DNA of 64,000 nt from Anaerolineales bacterium (lineage in GTDB: Bacteria > Chloroflexota > Anaerolineae > Aggregatilineales > J027), in contig JACKCI010000001.1 in NCBI GenBank assembly GCA_020634155.1, positions 930,001-994,000 on the forward strand, given 5' to 3'. The notes beneath the pieces were generated by a model. That model searched no databases and had not been told where the DNA came from. It was given only the letters and a program-made list of their open reading frames with translations. Positions 62,267 to 64,000 of this stretch are shown here, piece by piece. Positions within the stretch are counted from its first letter, which is position 1, and every line of letters begins with the position of its first letter. A program made the translations under genes and the position numbers.

Positions 62267-63413
62267 TCGTCCGCAGCATCCGATTCACAGTACGGTGTTG
62301 AGAGTCGGCATTCTTGCCGTAAGCAATCCACATGAAAATATACTCTTCGCCTTGGTGAACGGCTGTTGCTACATATACCCCCATGTTAAACTCCTGTACT
62401 CCTCCGAAGAACAGGGAGTAGTCTTTAGGAACTTTAAGATACATTGTCTGATAGGTGAATACTCCCGGCTCCCCACCAATGTCTTGTTCTTGACGATCAT
62501 AGTCAGATTTGAACTTGAACCCCTCTGCCGAGATGTCAAAATTGCCCTGTTGTTGGTTTTCTTGAAATTGGACATCGATATATTGCTGAAAAGATGCATA
62601 GTTGATGAGGGTATCGTAGCGTATCGCATCAAGATTCTCTTCAGTCATAGCCGCCATAATAAACACGGCCATTTCTTCATCAAACACGACACCAAGTTGT
62701 TGTGCAATATCGCTGGTACCATCAAAAATATCTTGAGTGCGAATATTAAGGTTAAGCGCTGACGTTGCATCGGCAATGCGTTGGGCGTTCTTTGTTGACG
62801 CCACCACTGAGCGACTATCAGCAGGACGCAACACCCAATCATCTGGATAGTTGATTTGCACATCTTGAGTCTTGGCGACTTTGGTCATATCCGGCCCAAA
62901 GAGACCAAACAGGCCATAGTTGCGATAGGTATAGGCATACCACGCAATCACTGGTATTAAAGCCAGACCAATCAGCACCATCCCAATACCAATAGCCCAT
63001 TCAAGCTGCCCCCCTCCACCTTTGGACTTAGCGGGGGTAATCGGCGCTACAGTGCCGAAATCGTAGTTTGAGCCACCTTCTACATTGGGGTCAAATTGAT
63101 TAGCGCTGGCATCTTCGTAGAACTGAAAGGGGTCTTCAGGTGCTGAATCATTAAAATCTGAAGGAAATGTGAATTCTTGGGCATCCAGCATCGCTTGCAT
63201 TTCCAGTGCTTCGGCGTGGTGAGGGTCAAGGCGTAGCACCCGCTTGAGGCTTTCTTGCTTGATACCCGCATCATCACTAAGTTTTGCTAAAGCCCACCAC
63301 CCTCGTACATCCCTTGGATTGGCCTTAATGTAGGCCTTGAGTAGTTGGAGTGCTTTGTGGCGATCACCTTGCTTCAAGGCTCCCGCCACTTGGCGCAAGA
63401 GTTCTTCGCTCAT
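62250..63413 (-). CDS. TPR-containing membrane protein
   Basis: Encodes 387 residues. Two tetratricopeptide-like repeats (about 3-75, QVAGALKQGDRHKALQLLKAYIKANPRDVRGWWALAKL, then LKRVLRLDPHHAEAL) sit in the cytoplasm. An acidic linker and one membrane segment follow (about 138-160, IGIGMVLIGLALIPVIAWYA). The outer domain (about 175-387, INYPDDWVLRPADSR...MLRTIEF) resembles PsbP/LpqN-like lipocalin-type domains that begin with a Y-P-x-x-W motif; that match is tentative. It is cotranscribed with the M23 peptidase and may guide or regulate it. Confidence 0.8.
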   Translation of the reverse strand: MSEELLRQVAGALKQGDRHKALQLLKAYIKANPRDVRGWWALAKLSDDAGIKQESLKRVLRLDPHHAEALEMQAMLDAQEFTFPSDFNDSAPEDPFQFYEDASANQFDPNVEGGSNYDFGTVAPITPAKSKGGGGQLEWAIGIGMVLIGLALIPVIAWYAYTYRNYGLFGLFGPDMTKVAKTQDVQINYPDDWVLRPADSRSVVASTKNAQRIADATSALNLNIRTQDIFDGTSDIAQQLGVVFDEEMAVFIMAAMTEENLDAIRYDTLINYASFQQYIDVQFQENQQQGNFDISAEGFKFKSDYDRQEQDIGGEPGVFTYQTMYLKVPKDYSLFFGGVQEFNMGVYVATAVHQGEEYIFMWIAYGKNADSQHRTVNRMLRTIEFLH

Positions 63414-63459
63414 GATTGTATTTCCCCTTCTTGAATTAATCTCAGTATATAGGCAAATT

Positions 63460-63487
63460 TTGCAGGATAGAAGCTACACGATACAAT
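63460..63487 (+). promoter_or_regulatory. Predicted promoter of tgt
   Basis: TTGCAG (63460-63465), a 16-base spacer, and TACAAT (63482-63487). The start near 63494 leaves about 27 bases of leader containing GAGGAAAGAGG. Confidence 0.5.
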
Positions 63488-63520
63488 TTCATCGGTAACG
63501 CATGATTGAGGAAAGAGGGT

Positions 63521-64000
63521 ATGGGGTTCACATTTGAAATTGAAGCAGAAGCAGGGGCAGCCCGCGCCGGACGGTTTATGACACCACACGGCACTATTGA
63601 AACACCCGTTTTTGCTCCAGTCGGCACCCAAGCCACCGTCAAAGCGGTCCTCCCCCGTGACCTCTACGAAGTAGGGGCAAGCCTCGTTCTTGCCAACACC
63701 TACCACCTTCATTTACGCCCCGGTGATACCCTTGTCCGTGATTTTGGTGGTCTGCATTCCTTCATGGGATGGGACGGCCCGATGCTCACCGATTCGGGTG
63801 GATTTCAGGTTTTCAGTTTGGCGCAACTCCGACGCATTACCGACGACGGAGTCACCTTTCGTAGCCATATTGACGGGGCTATCCTCAAGTTTACCCCTGA
63901 ATACGCGATGCAAATTCAACACAATTTGGGTGCAGATATTATCATGGCCTTTGATGAGTGCGCCCAACCCGATGATTATGACATTGCACAGGCCGCTATG
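63521..64000 (+). CDS. tgt: Queuine tRNA-ribosyltransferase, 3' end cut by window edge
   Basis: The first 160 codons of TGT, which exchanges guanine-34 for preQ1 in tRNAs with GUN anticodons. Visible are GRFMTPHGTIETPVFAPVGTQ, LANTYHLHLRPG and the substrate-binding Asp in LTDSGGFQVFSL. Further on are GVTFRSHIDG and IIMAFDECAQ. ATG 63521 follows GAGGAAAGAGG. An ATG at 63502 is in another frame. The catalytic nucleophile Asp and the zinc ligands lie beyond the window. Confidence 0.95.
   Translation, partial: MGFTFEIEAEAGAARAGRFMTPHGTIETPVFAPVGTQATVKAVLPRDLYEVGASLVLANTYHLHLRPGDTLVRDFGGLHSFMGWDGPMLTDSGGFQVFSLAQLRRITDDGVTFRSHIDGAILKFTPEYAMQIQHNLGADIIMAFDECAQPDDYDIAQAAM

Overview
The window reads as a compact chromosomal segment of a Chloroflexota bacterium, probably Anaerolineae-like. 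The main reason is the cluster of giant membrane proteins of the DUF2298/Chlor_Arch_YYY (TIGR03662) and TIGR03663 types, which are known mostly from Chloroflexi and some Archaea. Supporting signs are a DUF4058 gene, Thr/Pro-rich cell-surface linkers, Hanks-type kinases with PDZ or SH3 domains, and several divergent -10-rich promoters. The class assignment is inference. Coding density is very high: no stretch over 300 bases lacks a gene, and the longest gene-free gaps are about 100-150 bases.

Layout. 1-3712: DUF4058 (cut by the left edge), exonuclease III, RNase HII, a thiolase and a small unknown protein. 3771-7644 (minus): an operon of an EEP-fold phosphohydrolase, glgC and a secreted GH3 hexosaminidase. 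7720-10628: a UPF0104-type flippase-like protein and a large SPFH protein, followed by tRNA-Gln(CTG). 10788-14849 (minus): a membrane protein, threonine aldolase, and a maeB malic enzyme with a terminator-like hairpin in its leader. 15019-18740: a membrane sensor kinase with an altered H-box, and an SGNH membrane hydrolase. 18777-21347: glgP. 21444-23156: three overlapping genes (zinc-ribbon membrane protein, small membrane protein, degenerate methyltransferase). 23130-25903: a redoxin, a TIR-TM-FHA protein, and an IS5-family element that interrupted the 3' end of an fmdB-like gene.

26009-50154 (minus) is one run of ten genes with gaps of 25 bases or less or short overlaps. In order of transcription they are: flippase-like protein, GT4 glycosyltransferase, methyltransferase, GT39-type protein, a 2373-residue GT39-YYY fusion, a YYY protein, a degenerate GT39-like protein, an ECF sigma factor, its anti-sigma partner, and a 1605-residue TIGR03663-NHL protein. 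This is the best candidate for an undescribed system: a lipid-linked cell-surface glycosylation machine carrying its own sigma/anti-sigma regulator.

50305-64000: M29 aminopeptidase; a receiver-only regulator paired with a free-standing Lrp-type ligand domain; a secreted PPC-domain protein; a GAF protein; a three-gene cassette of kinase-PDZ, kinase-TM-SH3 and site-2 protease; a GCS2-type ligase with a small downstream ORF; an M23 peptidase with a TPR membrane protein; and the start of tgt. The glycogen genes (glgC, glgP), the envelope glycosylation operon and the kinase/protease signalling cassette suggest a cell that invests heavily in polysaccharide storage and envelope sensing.
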